Positions 28,275 to 37,685 of a stretch of DNA of 64,000 nucleotides are shown piece after piece. Location: positions 5,828,001 through 5,892,000 of the forward strand of contig NC_019678.1 in NCBI RefSeq assembly GCF_000316665.1, given 5' to 3'. The number at the start of each line of letters is the position of its first letter. Position 1 is the first letter of the stretch. Source of the DNA: Rivularia sp. PCC 7116 (GTDB taxonomy: Bacteria > Cyanobacteriota > Cyanobacteriia > Cyanobacteriales > Nostocaceae). Position numbers and translations under genes: made by a program. The notes beneath the pieces are model-generated. The model had not been told where the DNA came from. It saw nothing but the letters and a program-made list of their open reading frames with translations, and made no database searches.

Positions 28275-28394
28275 AGGAGTTACGCAATTGTCACAAGACT
28301 CGGATGGTGCCGTACACTCATTGCCTCATTATTGCGTGCAGAATTAGTCAGTGTACAAGCACCCTACAACAAAATATGTAGTTTGCGTAAGTCC
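28275..28394. mobile_element. MITE-like repeat, copy 1
   Basis: The 120-base element has imperfect terminal inverted repeats: AGGAGTTACGCAA at the left, TTTGCGTAAGTCCC at the right. It matches the reverse complement of 57361-57483 over most of its length, including the inner GGATGGTGC and GCACCCTACAA...AAATATGT blocks. It has no coding capacity. Confidence 0.7.
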
Positions 28395-29211
28395 CAATAA
28401 CAAAAAAACTAAACGGCATATTTTTCTAATAGCGATATCATTTCTAATCTTTGGTAAACTTTATCCAATAAATCCACCTTTAGATAGATTTTAAATAATA
28501 TAATTTTATAACTAAATATTTACGTATTGTAAGCAAAAATTTTGCCGACACAATTTGCTGAACTAGGGATTGCTTAGACTCATATCTCTCTAAGGTAAGA
28601 GAAATATTTATTTAAATATCTTCCAAGAATAAGACTTCCGTTAGAGAAGCTATGCCTTTTTTTCCTGTAAAGTTGGTAACTGATAATTTATTTTTGCAAT
28701 CTTCTCCAGTAAGAAGCTATTACTTGCCCAGCTTTACATATTTAAAGCATCATCTGCTTTGTTTCCATTAGCTGCGATAAGTTTTCTACGCTGTTTTAAC
28801 CAGATTAAAAATTTGCGATATCTCAGAAGTTTCACACTTTGCGATTCGTTTAAGATTGATAAAACTTTTTTGGCGAATATATTGTTGTTTATAAAAAGTA
28901 TAGCTTTTAATGGATGCCAATATTGTTCAGCCACAATGCCTATGGAATAAAGAGTTTAATCGGTTGAATATACTCCAATTTGTAAAGCAAATTTAAGCTA
29001 TTTGAAGTATAAAGCCTAAGAATCAGCTACTAAATGTAAATAATGAATTCAGCATTAGGCAAATCAATTTGACTGTTGAAAAAATAAAGAAGATTGCAAA
29101 AAATAATCTGGAATAATCAATGTTGAATATTAAGCAAATAAAAGTTTAATTTTGATTATTTTTCATTATAACTTAGTCAACTAATCAAGACAGTAAAAAA
29201 AGGAGTAAACC
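28395..29211. other. Gene-free AT-rich stretch
   Basis: About 800 bases. Two overlapping short opposite-strand frames near 28734-28950 are not convincing. No RNA gene is seen. The 3' end holds the promoter region and GGAG ribosome site of the lipoprotein gene at 29212. Confidence 0.4.
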
Positions 29212-29799
29212 ATGAATAAATTATTTTCTGCACTAAAGAAAATTCAGATTAAGCAAATTCTAACTGCTTTTGCATTGGGAATATTGCTGTTTGTTACCCA
29301 AGCTTGTAGTTCTGTTTCAGCAAAAAGCCCCGATTCTACCTATGAAGGAGGAATGAATCAATATAGCGATGTAGATCCTAGAAGTAAAGGTGCTGAAGCT
29401 GCTGCAAAAATGAAAGCTAAAGGTTTGAAAGATAATGCAGAAGTGAATGTCATCGATCAATCTGGTAGCTTAACAGGTAATACTCGTCGCACTTTGGATA
29501 AAAAAGCAGAAAATTTGCAAGATTTAGGTAAAAATATCAAAGAAACCGGAAAGTACGCAGCAGATAAAGCACAAGATAATGCTGAAAACTTTGCTGAAGG
29601 AACTAAGCGAGGAATTAAGAATATTAAAGAAAACACTTCTGATGCATTAGATAGTATTACTAACGCCGCAGGTGATGCTGCTGAAGATGCTAAATTAAGC
29701 ACCCAGCGTGCTGCTAGAGATGCTAAATTAGGTACTCAACGTGCTGCTGAAGATGCTGGTAATGCAGTACAAAGAACCATTAGAGATGCAGTTGATTAA
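29212..29799 (+). CDS. LEA-like lipoprotein
   Basis: The 195-residue protein follows a good AAAGGAG site. A lipoprotein signal ends FVTQAC, with Cys32 as the likely lipidated residue. The mature protein is highly charged and helical, with 11-residue-like amphipathic repeats (ADKAQDNAENFAEGTKRGI, DAKLSTQRAARDAKLGTQRA) as in late-embryogenesis-abundant and apolipoprotein-like stress proteins. Inference: a membrane-attached protective protein in desiccation or osmotic stress. No enzymatic function is seen. It is a single gene with its own terminator. Confidence 0.65.
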   Translation: MNKLFSALKKIQIKQILTAFALGILLFVTQACSSVSAKSPDSTYEGGMNQYSDVDPRSKGAEAAAKMKAKGLKDNAEVNVIDQSGSLTGNTRRTLDKKAENLQDLGKNIKETGKYAADKAQDNAENFAEGTKRGIKNIKENTSDALDSITNAAGDAAEDAKLSTQRAARDAKLGTQRAAEDAGNAVQRTIRDAVD

Positions 29800-29847
29800 T
29801 AAAAGTCTTTAATTAAGGTATTCAGGTATTGAATTAATTTGAAATGG

Positions 29848-29868
29848 GGTAAGTATATGTTACTTACC
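29848..29868 (+). terminator. Terminator of the lipoprotein gene
   Basis: GGTAAGTA/TACTTACC arms around TATGT are followed by TTATTTTTGTTT, 49 bases past the stop codon. Confidence 0.75.
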
Positions 29869-29928
29869 TTATTTTTGTTTGAAATTATAGGGAATATAAT
29901 TGGGCGATTTACGTTGCACACCCTATAT

Positions 29929-31257
29929 CTAATTTTTTGAATACCAAGTCTGTAATGCTAGCCTGTGAATTTCTTGCCAGGGGATATTATATTTTCGTGC
30001 TAATTCAGCACAGTCTGCATATTCCGGATGAACGTTTGTAATTGATTTATTTTGTAAAGTTCCTATCCACGCTACTTTGACTCTAACTTTGCCATATTCA
30101 GTTTCTAGCTGTTGAATTTCTCTTTGTAATACAGAACGTTGTTGACTAAAACGGCGAATTCCTAAAGTAGTAGTTTCTCGAAATAAAATCGTTTCACATT
30201 CAGTTAACTGTTCTGAATGACAAATTACAGTTAATAAAACTCCTGGACGATTTTTTTTCATGCCTACAGCTTGGGTAAAAACATCCACCGCTCCCACAGC
30301 AAATAACTCTTCAAATATATAACCTATTGCTTGCGGACTAATATCATCTATCTGAGTTTCTAAAACCGAAATATTTTCCAAATAAGGACTAGTACTATCT
30401 TGATGTTGTTGATTGACTAACTCACTATTATGTTTAGTTTCTTCGTGGGTGATTTTATGCTTGATACCTTTATTTTTATCTTTTTTGCTATTTTCTGATT
30501 CTGCCGTTTCACCCAACCAAATACGTAAAATATTTGGTATTTTAAAATTTTTATTACCCGCACCCATACCTACTTTTTCCAGATTCATGTCGGGTGGGGA
30601 ACCGAATTCTGTTGCCAGAGTCGTTACAATTGCCGCACCTGTAGGTGTTACTAATTCTTTTTCAATACCGTTGCTATAAACCGGACATTTCCGCATTTCC
30701 CACAATTTTAAGACTGCTGGTACGGGTACAGCCATAATTCCATGAGCAGCGCCTACAGTTCCTCCGCCAGTCGGCAGCTTAGAGCAGTATAGTAAAGGTA
30801 ATCCTTCACTATTGCTGTCAATACCCAACCAATCCAAACCCAAACAAGTACCGACAACATCCACAATGGCATCCACGGCACCAACTTCATGGAAATGGAC
30901 TTTTTCTGGAGAAATACCGTGTACCGCACCTTCTGCGACTGCTAACTGTCGGAATATTGCCAAGCTCCAGGCTTCAACCCTTGGAGGCAAATCCGCTGTT
31001 TGAATAATTTGCTCAATCTCTGGTAAATGTCTTTGGTGATGGTGATGGTGATTCTTGATTAAATCTACATGAACCATTACTGCTTGCTGACTTTTGCGGG
31101 TGACAAATTCTGCCCATAACTTATACTCTTGCTCAATTCCTAACTTATTGAGATTCTCAACTAAGTATTCCAGACTTACTCCCAGGTTTACTAAAGCCCC
31201 CAAACACATGTCACCAGAAATTCCAGTCGGACATTGAAAATAAACAATTTTACTCAT
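29929..31257 (-). CDS. larC: Nickel-insertion protein LarC (pyridinium-3,5-bisthiocarboxylate nickel chelatase)
   Basis: The start MSKIVYFQCPTGISGDMCLG is taken at 31257, giving about 442 residues. The family (DUF111) is recognised from the GISGDM motif, the VHFHEVGAVDAIVDVVG block, and the C-terminal ETQIDDISPQAIGYIFEEL and MKKNRPGVLLTVICH segments. A His-rich run (NHHHHHQRH, about residue 76) fits nickel binding. LarC is known to insert Ni into the pincer cofactor of lactate racemase-type enzymes. It is read in a single frame here, whereas in Lactobacillus larC is split by frameshifting. larA, larB and larE are not in the window. A Lys/His/Glu-rich insert (about 258-290) separates the halves. 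Confidence 0.88.
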   Translation of the reverse strand: MSKIVYFQCPTGISGDMCLGALVNLGVSLEYLVENLNKLGIEQEYKLWAEFVTRKSQQAVMVHVDLIKNHHHHHQRHLPEIEQIIQTADLPPRVEAWSLAIFRQLAVAEGAVHGISPEKVHFHEVGAVDAIVDVVGTCLGLDWLGIDSNSEGLPLLYCSKLPTGGGTVGAAHGIMAVPVPAVLKLWEMRKCPVYSNGIEKELVTPTGAAIVTTLATEFGSPPDMNLEKVGMGAGNKNFKIPNILRIWLGETAESENSKKDKNKGIKHKITHEETKHNSELVNQQHQDSTSPYLENISVLETQIDDISPQAIGYIFEELFAVGAVDVFTQAVGMKKNRPGVLLTVICHSEQLTECETILFRETTTLGIRRFSQQRSVLQREIQQLETEYGKVRVKVAWIGTLQNKSITNVHPEYADCAELARKYNIPWQEIHRLALQTWYSKN

Positions 31258-31371
31258 GATTACGTCAAACATTTAGTAGCGAACAATTGGCTTTTAAAAG
31301 ATTTTTAACTAGAAATCTAAAATGAATTTTGACTTTTGAATCCATTTATTACATGTTTTAATTTTCCTTTC

Positions 31372-32025
31372 ATGGCAAAAATTTTTACACTCCATCCTGA
31401 TAATCCACAGATTCGTCGAATAGAAGAAATTAAGGGAGCGCTACAAAGCGGTGCGGTGATGCTTTACCCCACCGATACAGTCTACGCAATAGGCTGCGAT
31501 TTGAGCGTTAAGTCGGCAGTGCAACGGGTGCGACAAATAAAGCAGTTAGCGAATGAAAAACCACTAACATTTTTATGCCCTTCTCTTTCAAACGTTGCTA
31601 CTTATGCTTTTGTTAATAATGCAGCTTATCGAATTATGAAGCACTTGATTCCAGGAACTTATACGTTTTTGCTTCCCGCTACAAAATTGGTACCTCGACT
31701 GGTACAAAACCCAAAACGTAAAACTACTGGGATTAGAGTTCCCGATAATCCGGTTTGTTTGTCATTATTAGAAGCTTTGGGCAATCCAATAATTTCAACT
31801 TCGGCACGTATCCCCCCCGATGACGAAGATGAAAATGCATGGCTAGAACAAGAACCTTTATCCCGGATAGAGCTATTTGACCGGATGGAAGGATTAGTAG
31901 ATGTAATCATAGATACTGGCAAAGAACCTGGTGTACAAGTCTCCACTATCTTGGATTTGACTGAAGAACAGCCAACAGTTGTACGTAAGGGGTTGGGTTG
32001 GGAAGAAGTTGAAGGGTGGATGTGA
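31372..32025 (+). CDS. Sua5/YciO/YrdC family threonylcarbamoyl-AMP synthase-like protein
   Basis: Starting at ATG 31372 (MAKIFTLHPDNPQ) the protein has 217 residues. A TTG 36 bases upstream is possible but less likely. YrdC-fold motifs are visible: LQSGAVMLYPTDTVYAIGCD (about 22-41), the basic KQLANEKPLTFLCPSL, PGTYTFLLPATKLVP and TGIRVPDNPVC. The family makes L-threonylcarbamoyl-AMP for tRNA t6A37. The YciO subgroup is a close alternative because the long C-terminal Sua5 domain is absent. It is divergent from larC. Confidence 0.82.
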   Translation: MAKIFTLHPDNPQIRRIEEIKGALQSGAVMLYPTDTVYAIGCDLSVKSAVQRVRQIKQLANEKPLTFLCPSLSNVATYAFVNNAAYRIMKHLIPGTYTFLLPATKLVPRLVQNPKRKTTGIRVPDNPVCLSLLEALGNPIISTSARIPPDDEDENAWLEQEPLSRIELFDRMEGLVDVIIDTGKEPGVQVSTILDLTEEQPTVVRKGLGWEEVEGWM

Positions 32026-32264
32026 GGATTTTAGATCGGCGACTAATACAAATATGAATAGTACAAAAGCGCTTTGTTTATGAAGATGCTTTAATATGCT
32101 GGGAACTAAAAAAAGATTTGTCATTGAATTTGTATTTTTCGCTAATTTTGATACTCCAATTCTAGAATTGTCACATTCATCAAGCTAAAATGTTGGTAGA
32201 GGTACCATGTAGCAAAGCTTTAACTCATAAGGCTTTTAAGCATTTTAGAGTATTTATACTTAGG

Positions 32265-32334
32265 AGTGTGACAGTCGCTATTTCAAGAAACTCGAAGAAA
32301 GCGACACACCAGCATATCCGGAACCTGCGGATAT
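32265..32334 (+). promoter_or_regulatory. Structured leader of the HetZ-type gene
   Basis: Within the 426-base gap upstream of the gene, GTGTGACAGTCGCT pairs imperfectly with AGCGACACAC (32268-32309). It is followed by a second hairpin, ATATCCG/CGGATAT (32314-32334). Two stable stems 120-190 bases upstream of the start suggest a long, folded 5' leader. No ligand or protein is assigned. Confidence 0.4.
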
Positions 32335-32451
32335 TTCTTACATTCATAAATGTGAGCAGTGCTGATGGCGACTCTTGAAGGATAGAGCTTTAAGACGAGT
32401 GCCCCCCAGACTGACTCCGTAACCCTTACGGTGCAGTACCAATCCTAAAAA

Positions 32452-33684
32452 ATGATGAAAACAAACATTGCGAATCTACCTTCTTCCACATCTACCACTG
32501 AAGTTGAAAACGAAAACGAAACTGCAAATGTACAATCGCAGGATAATAACAATGCATTAGTTCAGCAGATATGTCAAGAGTTAGAATCTCAGGTTAAAGC
32601 TACACCCGCTACTATTCAAGTTGTCGCCACCCGCATAGCTAAAGAAGTAGAGCGTATTTGCGAAAAAAGCTACCGCATTCAAACATCCGGACAAGTTAAA
32701 TCTTGGTTATTCAGTTTAGCGCGGCATCGTTTGCAAAAGTGTTTGCATTACTATCAACTAGGTTCCAGACGCGGTAGGGTTGAATTACATAGTACCCTTG
32801 GCTCTATGGTTTACCGCCACATCAGTCTCCCCGGCTGCCAGTTGGGTTTTGATGCTCGTTACAACTTGATTGAAGATTTTCTCCAAGCATTCTACATCGA
32901 AGCAATTAAAGCCTTCCGTCGGGAAAACGAATTACCTCAAGACTATACCCCCCGGACTCGCTTGCAATTAGGCGAATACATGGCATTTACCGAACAGTAT
33001 GCCAAGCGTCGTATTTCCTTGCCAGGTAACGCTAACCAACAGCTAATCATACTTCGCGCTCAAGGCTTTAGCCGTCGTTTGCCTCAAGAAACTACCGTTG
33101 ATATGGAAATGGCTTTAGAATCTGCCAAATCCGAAGATGCTGAATCTTACCAACGTAGCTCTGCCGTTCAACAAGTGCGATCGCAGATGGTTGCACAAAA
33201 CACTTACGATCCAGCCGAAGAAGCAGAACGGGATAGAGTTGTTTCTGAGTTGGTAAATTACTTGCAAGCTCAAGGTCAAAGTGATTGCGTAGATTATCTA
33301 TCCTTGAAATTACAAGACCTCAGCGCTCCGGAGATTGACAGAATACTCGGTCTAACTAGCCGTCAGCGCGATTATCTACAACAGCGCTTTAAGTACCATG
33401 TAGAAAAGTTTGCGCGTACCCACAACTGGCAATTAGTACACCAGTGGTTGGGTGCAAGTTTAGAACAGAAATTAGGCATGTCTTCTAGTCAATGGGATGC
33501 TTTTGTCAGTCAACTTTCCGAACAGCAACGTCATATGTTGCAACTCAAAAGCGCCAAGCAAAACGACCAAGCCATCGCCAAAGAACTCAAGTGTACTCCT
33601 AAGCAGCTACAAAAGCGTTGGACTAAGTTACTAGAAATGGCATGGTCTATCCGTAACGGTAATACTGAAATTAAAGCAAGTTAA
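32452..33684 (+). CDS. HetZ / HetZ-related heterocyst differentiation protein
   Basis: The protein has 410 residues. The acidic, Ser/Thr-rich N-terminus (about 1-35) is followed by a conserved core: SWLFSLARHRLQKCLHYYQL, AFRRENELPQDYTPRTRLQL, MAFTEQYAKRRISLPG, and a C-terminal helix-turn-helix-like region (AIAKELKCTPKQLQKRWTKL). These match my recollection of HetZ-family proteins, which control early heterocyst differentiation in filamentous cyanobacteria. Whether it is HetZ itself or a paralogue cannot be decided: no patU gene is adjacent. Inference: a DNA-binding regulator. Confidence 0.7.
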   Translation: MMKTNIANLPSSTSTTEVENENETANVQSQDNNNALVQQICQELESQVKATPATIQVVATRIAKEVERICEKSYRIQTSGQVKSWLFSLARHRLQKCLHYYQLGSRRGRVELHSTLGSMVYRHISLPGCQLGFDARYNLIEDFLQAFYIEAIKAFRRENELPQDYTPRTRLQLGEYMAFTEQYAKRRISLPGNANQQLIILRAQGFSRRLPQETTVDMEMALESAKSEDAESYQRSSAVQQVRSQMVAQNTYDPAEEAERDRVVSELVNYLQAQGQSDCVDYLSLKLQDLSAPEIDRILGLTSRQRDYLQQRFKYHVEKFARTHNWQLVHQWLGASLEQKLGMSSSQWDAFVSQLSEQQRHMLQLKSAKQNDQAIAKELKCTPKQLQKRWTKLLEMAWSIRNGNTEIKAS

Positions 33685-33799
33685 ATTCTTGGTTAATAAC
33701 AACATCTACCTTTCCAAGCTTTTAACACCTTTACAGGAAATTGCATTTGCTATCAATGAATTCCAAAACTATTCAAACAGTGAAAGTACTCGAAACATC

Positions 33800-33849
33800 C
33801 CTCACAAATACGAGCAAAAATCACTTTAATCGCTTGTTGATTTGTGAGG
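33800..33849 (+). terminator. Long-loop hairpin after the HetZ-type gene
   Basis: Perfect arms CCTCACAAAT and ATTTGTGAGG lie about 115 bases after the stop. No U-run follows, so the termination role is tentative. The rest of 33685-34127 holds nothing recognisable. Confidence 0.35.
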
Positions 33850-34127
33850 AGATAAATAGGGAGCCTCTACTGAGTTTATTAACTTGATTACTACTTTTTT
33901 CAAAATGTTTTCATTGTTTGTAAGTTAATTGGATGACATATATAAATCTATAAATGCTAATACTTTAGTACCATAAAATACATTAGTACCATGTTATTGT
34001 AACTTCTTATTTATCAAAATATCAAAGACGCATTTCAAATTAAAACGACATATTAAGCAACACATAATAAAGTACTATTTCTGTTTAATCATAGAAGAAG
34101 CGGGAGTAGTGGCAAAGGTTGCAGAGA

Positions 34128-34616
34128 ATGACAAAACTTCGGGGTATGCGCGCACAGAAAGCGGGTGAGATTTTAGAAAATCATGTAGAAACCACCCTCA
34201 GAGCATATGGATTTTTTCAAGTATGTTCTCAAGTACCGAAGAAGCAAAAACGAGAATTACTTTTAAACTCCATTCTATTGCCAAAGCGCTATGGGAAACA
34301 GGTTTTTATCGGCAGCGGTATTTATCAAACTGATATTTATGTAGACTTCTATATCGTTGGTTTACCTCGGATGCCATCTGGTTTAATTATTGAGTGCAAA
34401 TGGCAGGAAAGCGGGGGTTCGGTGGATGAAAAATTTCCCTATTTGAATTTGAATATTCAATATTCTTACCCTGCACCAGCGATAGTAGTTATTGGTGGAG
34501 ATGGAATGAGAGATGGAGCAATTAAATGGCTGCGGGAACGAGAACGCGATAACCATAATTTATTGGCGGTGCAGAGTTTAGAAAGATTTATTGCTTGGTC
34601 TAGTAGATATCTTTGA
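34128..34616 (+). CDS. PD-(D/E)XK nuclease-fold-like protein
   Basis: The start ATG 34128 (MTKLRGMRAQKAG) gives 162 residues. The pattern fits a small restriction-endonuclease-like fold: an N-terminal Glu helix (AGEILENHVETTLRAYGF), then TDIYVDFYIVG with an acidic residue on a strand, then LIIECKWQ (E-x-K), then a Q-rich helix. It may be a homing, repair or orphan restriction nuclease. The D12-class adenine methylase 1.8 kb away is not adjacent, so a restriction-modification pair is only a possibility. Confidence 0.55.
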   Translation: MTKLRGMRAQKAGEILENHVETTLRAYGFFQVCSQVPKKQKRELLLNSILLPKRYGKQVFIGSGIYQTDIYVDFYIVGLPRMPSGLIIECKWQESGGSVDEKFPYLNLNIQYSYPAPAIVVIGGDGMRDGAIKWLRERERDNHNLLAVQSLERFIAWSSRYL

Positions 34617-34655
34617 TGTTACTGCAACGCCGCAAAACTAAATATTTTGATGAGA

Positions 34656-36128
34656 TCATATTTCTCTTGGCAAAGTTACGGTGAAAATAGTTCCTTTCCC
34701 AACAGAGCTATTAACTGCAATTCCACCATGATGTATATCAACGCAGCGCTTAACAATAGATAGCCCTAATCCCGTACCGGGTTTCGTCTCTACATTTTTA
34801 GCTCGGTAAAACGAGTTGAAAATATGAGACAAATTTTCTGTAGGGATACCAATACCTTGGTCTTGAACGCGGAATTTGATTTGATTAGACAATAAACTTA
34901 GTTCCAACTCTATCTTTGTATCTGGCTGAGAATACTTTAGTGCGTTTTCAAGCAGGTTAACTAATATGTGATGGATAAGTTTAGCGTCGAGCATCGAACT
35001 GGATGTGGCATTCCCCGATACTTTGAAATTAATACGGCGATTGTTGTAATTAACAATTGTGTTAATAATTTCTTGGCACAGTTGAACAACATCAACCTCT
35101 GTTGGTTGAAATTGTAAAGAACCGGCTTCATCTTCGGCAATTATCAATAAGTCTTCAACGATTGATGCAATCCTTTGAACGGATGAGTTCACTTTTTGAA
35201 AATGCTTTTGCTTTTTCTCATTCGTCAATTTATCTATATTATGGTGCAAAATATCGGCTGAGGATTGGATTACTGATAGAGGCGTGCGAATTTCATGGGA
35301 TATTGTCGCAATAAATTCAGATTTGGCATTACTCAACTCTTGTTCTCTTTGCAGTGCTTTGTAGGTTTCTTCTTCTGCTTGCTTACGGTGAGTGATATCT
35401 TCAGCAACGCCTACTATCCCATTAACCCGTCCATTTTCATCCTTGTTCGGAAAAGTGCGCTCGCGAATCCAACGCATTGTACCGTTAGGCAGGATAATAC
35501 GATATTCCCCATCTATAGATGTTGGATTATTTTTCATAGCCGCAATTACAGGAGGAATATCCTCAGGATGTAAAGCTTCTAAGAAAGAACGAGGTTCTTT
35601 GTAAAGTGAATCACAACTTCGACCCCAAATTTTTTCGTAACTAGGGCTAATATATAAAAATTTTGTAATTTCAATATCCCATACTAAAAATACAATATCA
35701 GCATTATCTACAAACTGTTTAAACTGCTCCAAGCTTTGATTTAAATCTTTTAATTCTTGTTTGCGCTCGGTAATATCTTCAGCAGTGCCTGCCATACGAT
35801 AAATATTACCTTGATCGTCATAAATAGGATAAGTTCGGTCGCGTACCCAACGGATAGTGCCGTCTGGGCGAATTACGCGATATTCTTCATCCATGTTCCA
35901 CGGTTCTTTGCCTATTGCAGCTTGGGTAACACGCTCGACATCATCTGGATGAACCGCTTCTAGAAATGAGTGAGGATTTTCTATAAGTGAAGCGACAGTC
36001 CTACCCCAAATTTTCTCATACCCAGGACTCATGTAGTAATACTCGGTTACGTCAGGAGAACAAACCCAAAAAGCAAAATCTACATTATCCGCAAATTGTT
36101 CAAATACCTGTAATTGTTGTAAATCCAC
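34656..36128 (-). CDS. PAS-PAS sensor histidine kinase
   Basis: The 490-residue protein has no membrane segment, so it is cytoplasmic. Two similar PAS_3/PAC units lie at about 8-123 and 137-249; both contain YxSPxYEKIWGR, SFLEA(V/L)HPxD and (T/M)RW(V/I)RxRT(Y/F)P. HisKA follows with FIATISHEIRTPLS (phosphoacceptor H278), then a HATPase_c domain with N-box HHILVNLLENALKYS, G1 DQGIGIP and G2 GTGLGLSIVKRC. No response regulator is adjacent. The near-duplicate PAS domains suggest a tandem duplication. The ligand is unknown. Confidence 0.92.
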   Translation of the reverse strand: MDLQQLQVFEQFADNVDFAFWVCSPDVTEYYYMSPGYEKIWGRTVASLIENPHSFLEAVHPDDVERVTQAAIGKEPWNMDEEYRVIRPDGTIRWVRDRTYPIYDDQGNIYRMAGTAEDITERKQELKDLNQSLEQFKQFVDNADIVFLVWDIEITKFLYISPSYEKIWGRSCDSLYKEPRSFLEALHPEDIPPVIAAMKNNPTSIDGEYRIILPNGTMRWIRERTFPNKDENGRVNGIVGVAEDITHRKQAEEETYKALQREQELSNAKSEFIATISHEIRTPLSVIQSSADILHHNIDKLTNEKKQKHFQKVNSSVQRIASIVEDLLIIAEDEAGSLQFQPTEVDVVQLCQEIINTIVNYNNRRINFKVSGNATSSSMLDAKLIHHILVNLLENALKYSQPDTKIELELSLLSNQIKFRVQDQGIGIPTENLSHIFNSFYRAKNVETKPGTGLGLSIVKRCVDIHHGGIAVNSSVGKGTIFTVTLPREI

Positions 36129-36386
36129 CTATGAACTCCTGCAAAAAATAACCTGAATTAATGTATTAATATCTTTGATATAGCAGTCCTAAATAATTCG
36201 TCAAATTATAAGTGATACTGTCTTGGTAACACGTCCGCTCTGTAGGAGCAAGATACTCTTACTAAAGTTGTATATATTGATCGGTATGTTTTTTTTACGA
36301 ATAGTCTAGGATTGCTATATTAAAAAGAAACCTTCCTGCATAAATTCAATACAAAAATCGACGTTGCCTCTTCAGAATATTAATAT

Positions 36387-37226
36387 TTAATAAGAAGTGA
36401 TTAATAATTCGTGAATAGTGCCGCGATTTTTGATATTTGAGTTAATAACTCGCGGCGCTTTGATAGGAAATATCTTGAAATTGATTTCTGTATACAGTTC
36501 CTTGATAAATTGGCAATCGGAATTACACACCATAATTTTGACACCCCGGCTTGCTAATTCCGCACAGGTATCTCTCAAACGTATCTGGTCATCTTTTGTA
36601 AAAGAATTACGGCTGTAAGCGGTAAAGTAGCTGGTACTGCTTATGGGATGATAGGGAGGGTCAAAAAATACAAAATCATCGCTGCTTGTGGCGTAATCCA
36701 AAACCTCTGAGAAGTCAGCTTGTCTAATTTGTGCTAACTGCAATGTTTCACAAGCCGAATATAATAACTCTATGGGACAGATTTTGGGATTTTTATATCT
36801 ACCCAAAGGTACGTTAAATTGTCCCTTGGAATTAACTCGATAAAGACCATTGAAGCAAGTTTTATTCAAATAAATTAAACGTGCCGCTTTTTCTAAATCA
36901 GTTTTTACTAATGTTTGACGCAGACTGTAATAATACTCTTTACTATGATTGTTTTCATGTATTTTGAGCAAACTAATTAATTCTTCTAAATTGTTTTTTA
37001 CACAATTATAAGTATCAATCAGTTCCGAGTTGACATCAGTTAACATAGCTGCGTATGGCTGGAGATGGAAAAAAACTGCACCTCCACCTAAAAACGGCTC
37101 ATAATAATTCTTATAAGTTTGTGCTTCGGGTAAATAAATACGAATTTGCGGAATCAATTTACTTTTTCCACCAGCCCACTTGAGAAAGGGGCGCGGGAAA
37201 GCTTGTTTAGAGATTTGACTTACCAT
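36387..37226 (-). CDS. DNA adenine methylase, D12 class (Dam-like)
   Basis: The 279-residue protein carries FLKWAGGKSKLIPQIRIYLP (14-33), the SAM-binding motif I region of D12-class N6-adenine methyltransferases. It also has YYEPFLGGGAVFFHL, LIYLNKTCFNGLYRVNSKG and the catalytic FFDPPYHP (about 190-197). This family methylates GATC or a related adenine site. The length and architecture are those of Dam. Many cyanobacteria use such an orphan methylase on GATC, which is abundant because it lies inside the HIP1 octamer. It could also belong to a DpnII-type system, but no matching nuclease is adjacent. Confidence 0.9.
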   Translation of the reverse strand: MVSQISKQAFPRPFLKWAGGKSKLIPQIRIYLPEAQTYKNYYEPFLGGGAVFFHLQPYAAMLTDVNSELIDTYNCVKNNLEELISLLKIHENNHSKEYYYSLRQTLVKTDLEKAARLIYLNKTCFNGLYRVNSKGQFNVPLGRYKNPKICPIELLYSACETLQLAQIRQADFSEVLDYATSSDDFVFFDPPYHPISSTSYFTAYSRNSFTKDDQIRLRDTCAELASRGVKIMVCNSDCQFIKELYTEINFKIFPIKAPRVINSNIKNRGTIHELLITSY

Positions 37227-37386
37227 TAAACTAAAACAAATCGCTCGCTTGTAAGGAGTAATAAAAAATCACAAACTATATAATCTTATATTAAGTGGGA
37301 TAATTAACTTCTTATTGGATTACAATCTAATAACAGTAAGTACATCAAAAAAACTCTAGTTCATAAAAATACTCTCTAAAAAAAAG

Positions 37387-37593
37387 ATGTTTGATGGTTT
37401 TTGGGATAATGTCTTTCGCTACCCCCGCTACTTTATAACTACTCTATTAGGTGTATTTTTGAATGCCTTTGGTTGGATAGAACCAGTATTTAAACGCCCT
37501 GCCACCTTAATAGCTTTTATAAGTTTGCTAGTGGGTATTCTCGTTTTTGTTTCTTTTACCCTGCGTGCAATGCTTGGTTTAAGTACAATTTAG
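37387..37593 (+). CDS. DUF751 (Ycf33-like) small membrane protein
   Basis: The 68-residue protein has two hydrophobic helices (about 12-28 and 40-62) and the family start MFDGFWDNVFRYPRYFITTL. Members occur in cyanobacteria and plastids and are commonly encoded just upstream of rbfA, as here (92-base gap). A GGGGGTT/AACCCCC hairpin lies in that gap (37616-37632) and may act as an attenuator. The function is unknown. Confidence 0.88.
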   Translation: MFDGFWDNVFRYPRYFITTLLGVFLNAFGWIEPVFKRPATLIAFISLLVGILVFVSFTLRAMLGLSTI

Positions 37594-37685
37594 TCAAGGT
37601 AGACTAGATTTGAGTGGGGGTTAAACCCCCGCTTTGCTATTTACCTATTTTTGTGTAGTAAAACCTCTGCTAGGAGGCTATTTTT

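Noticed and set aside
28734-28950. Two overlapping short frames on opposite strands
   Set aside because: They occupy the same AT-rich sequence and neither has supporting features.
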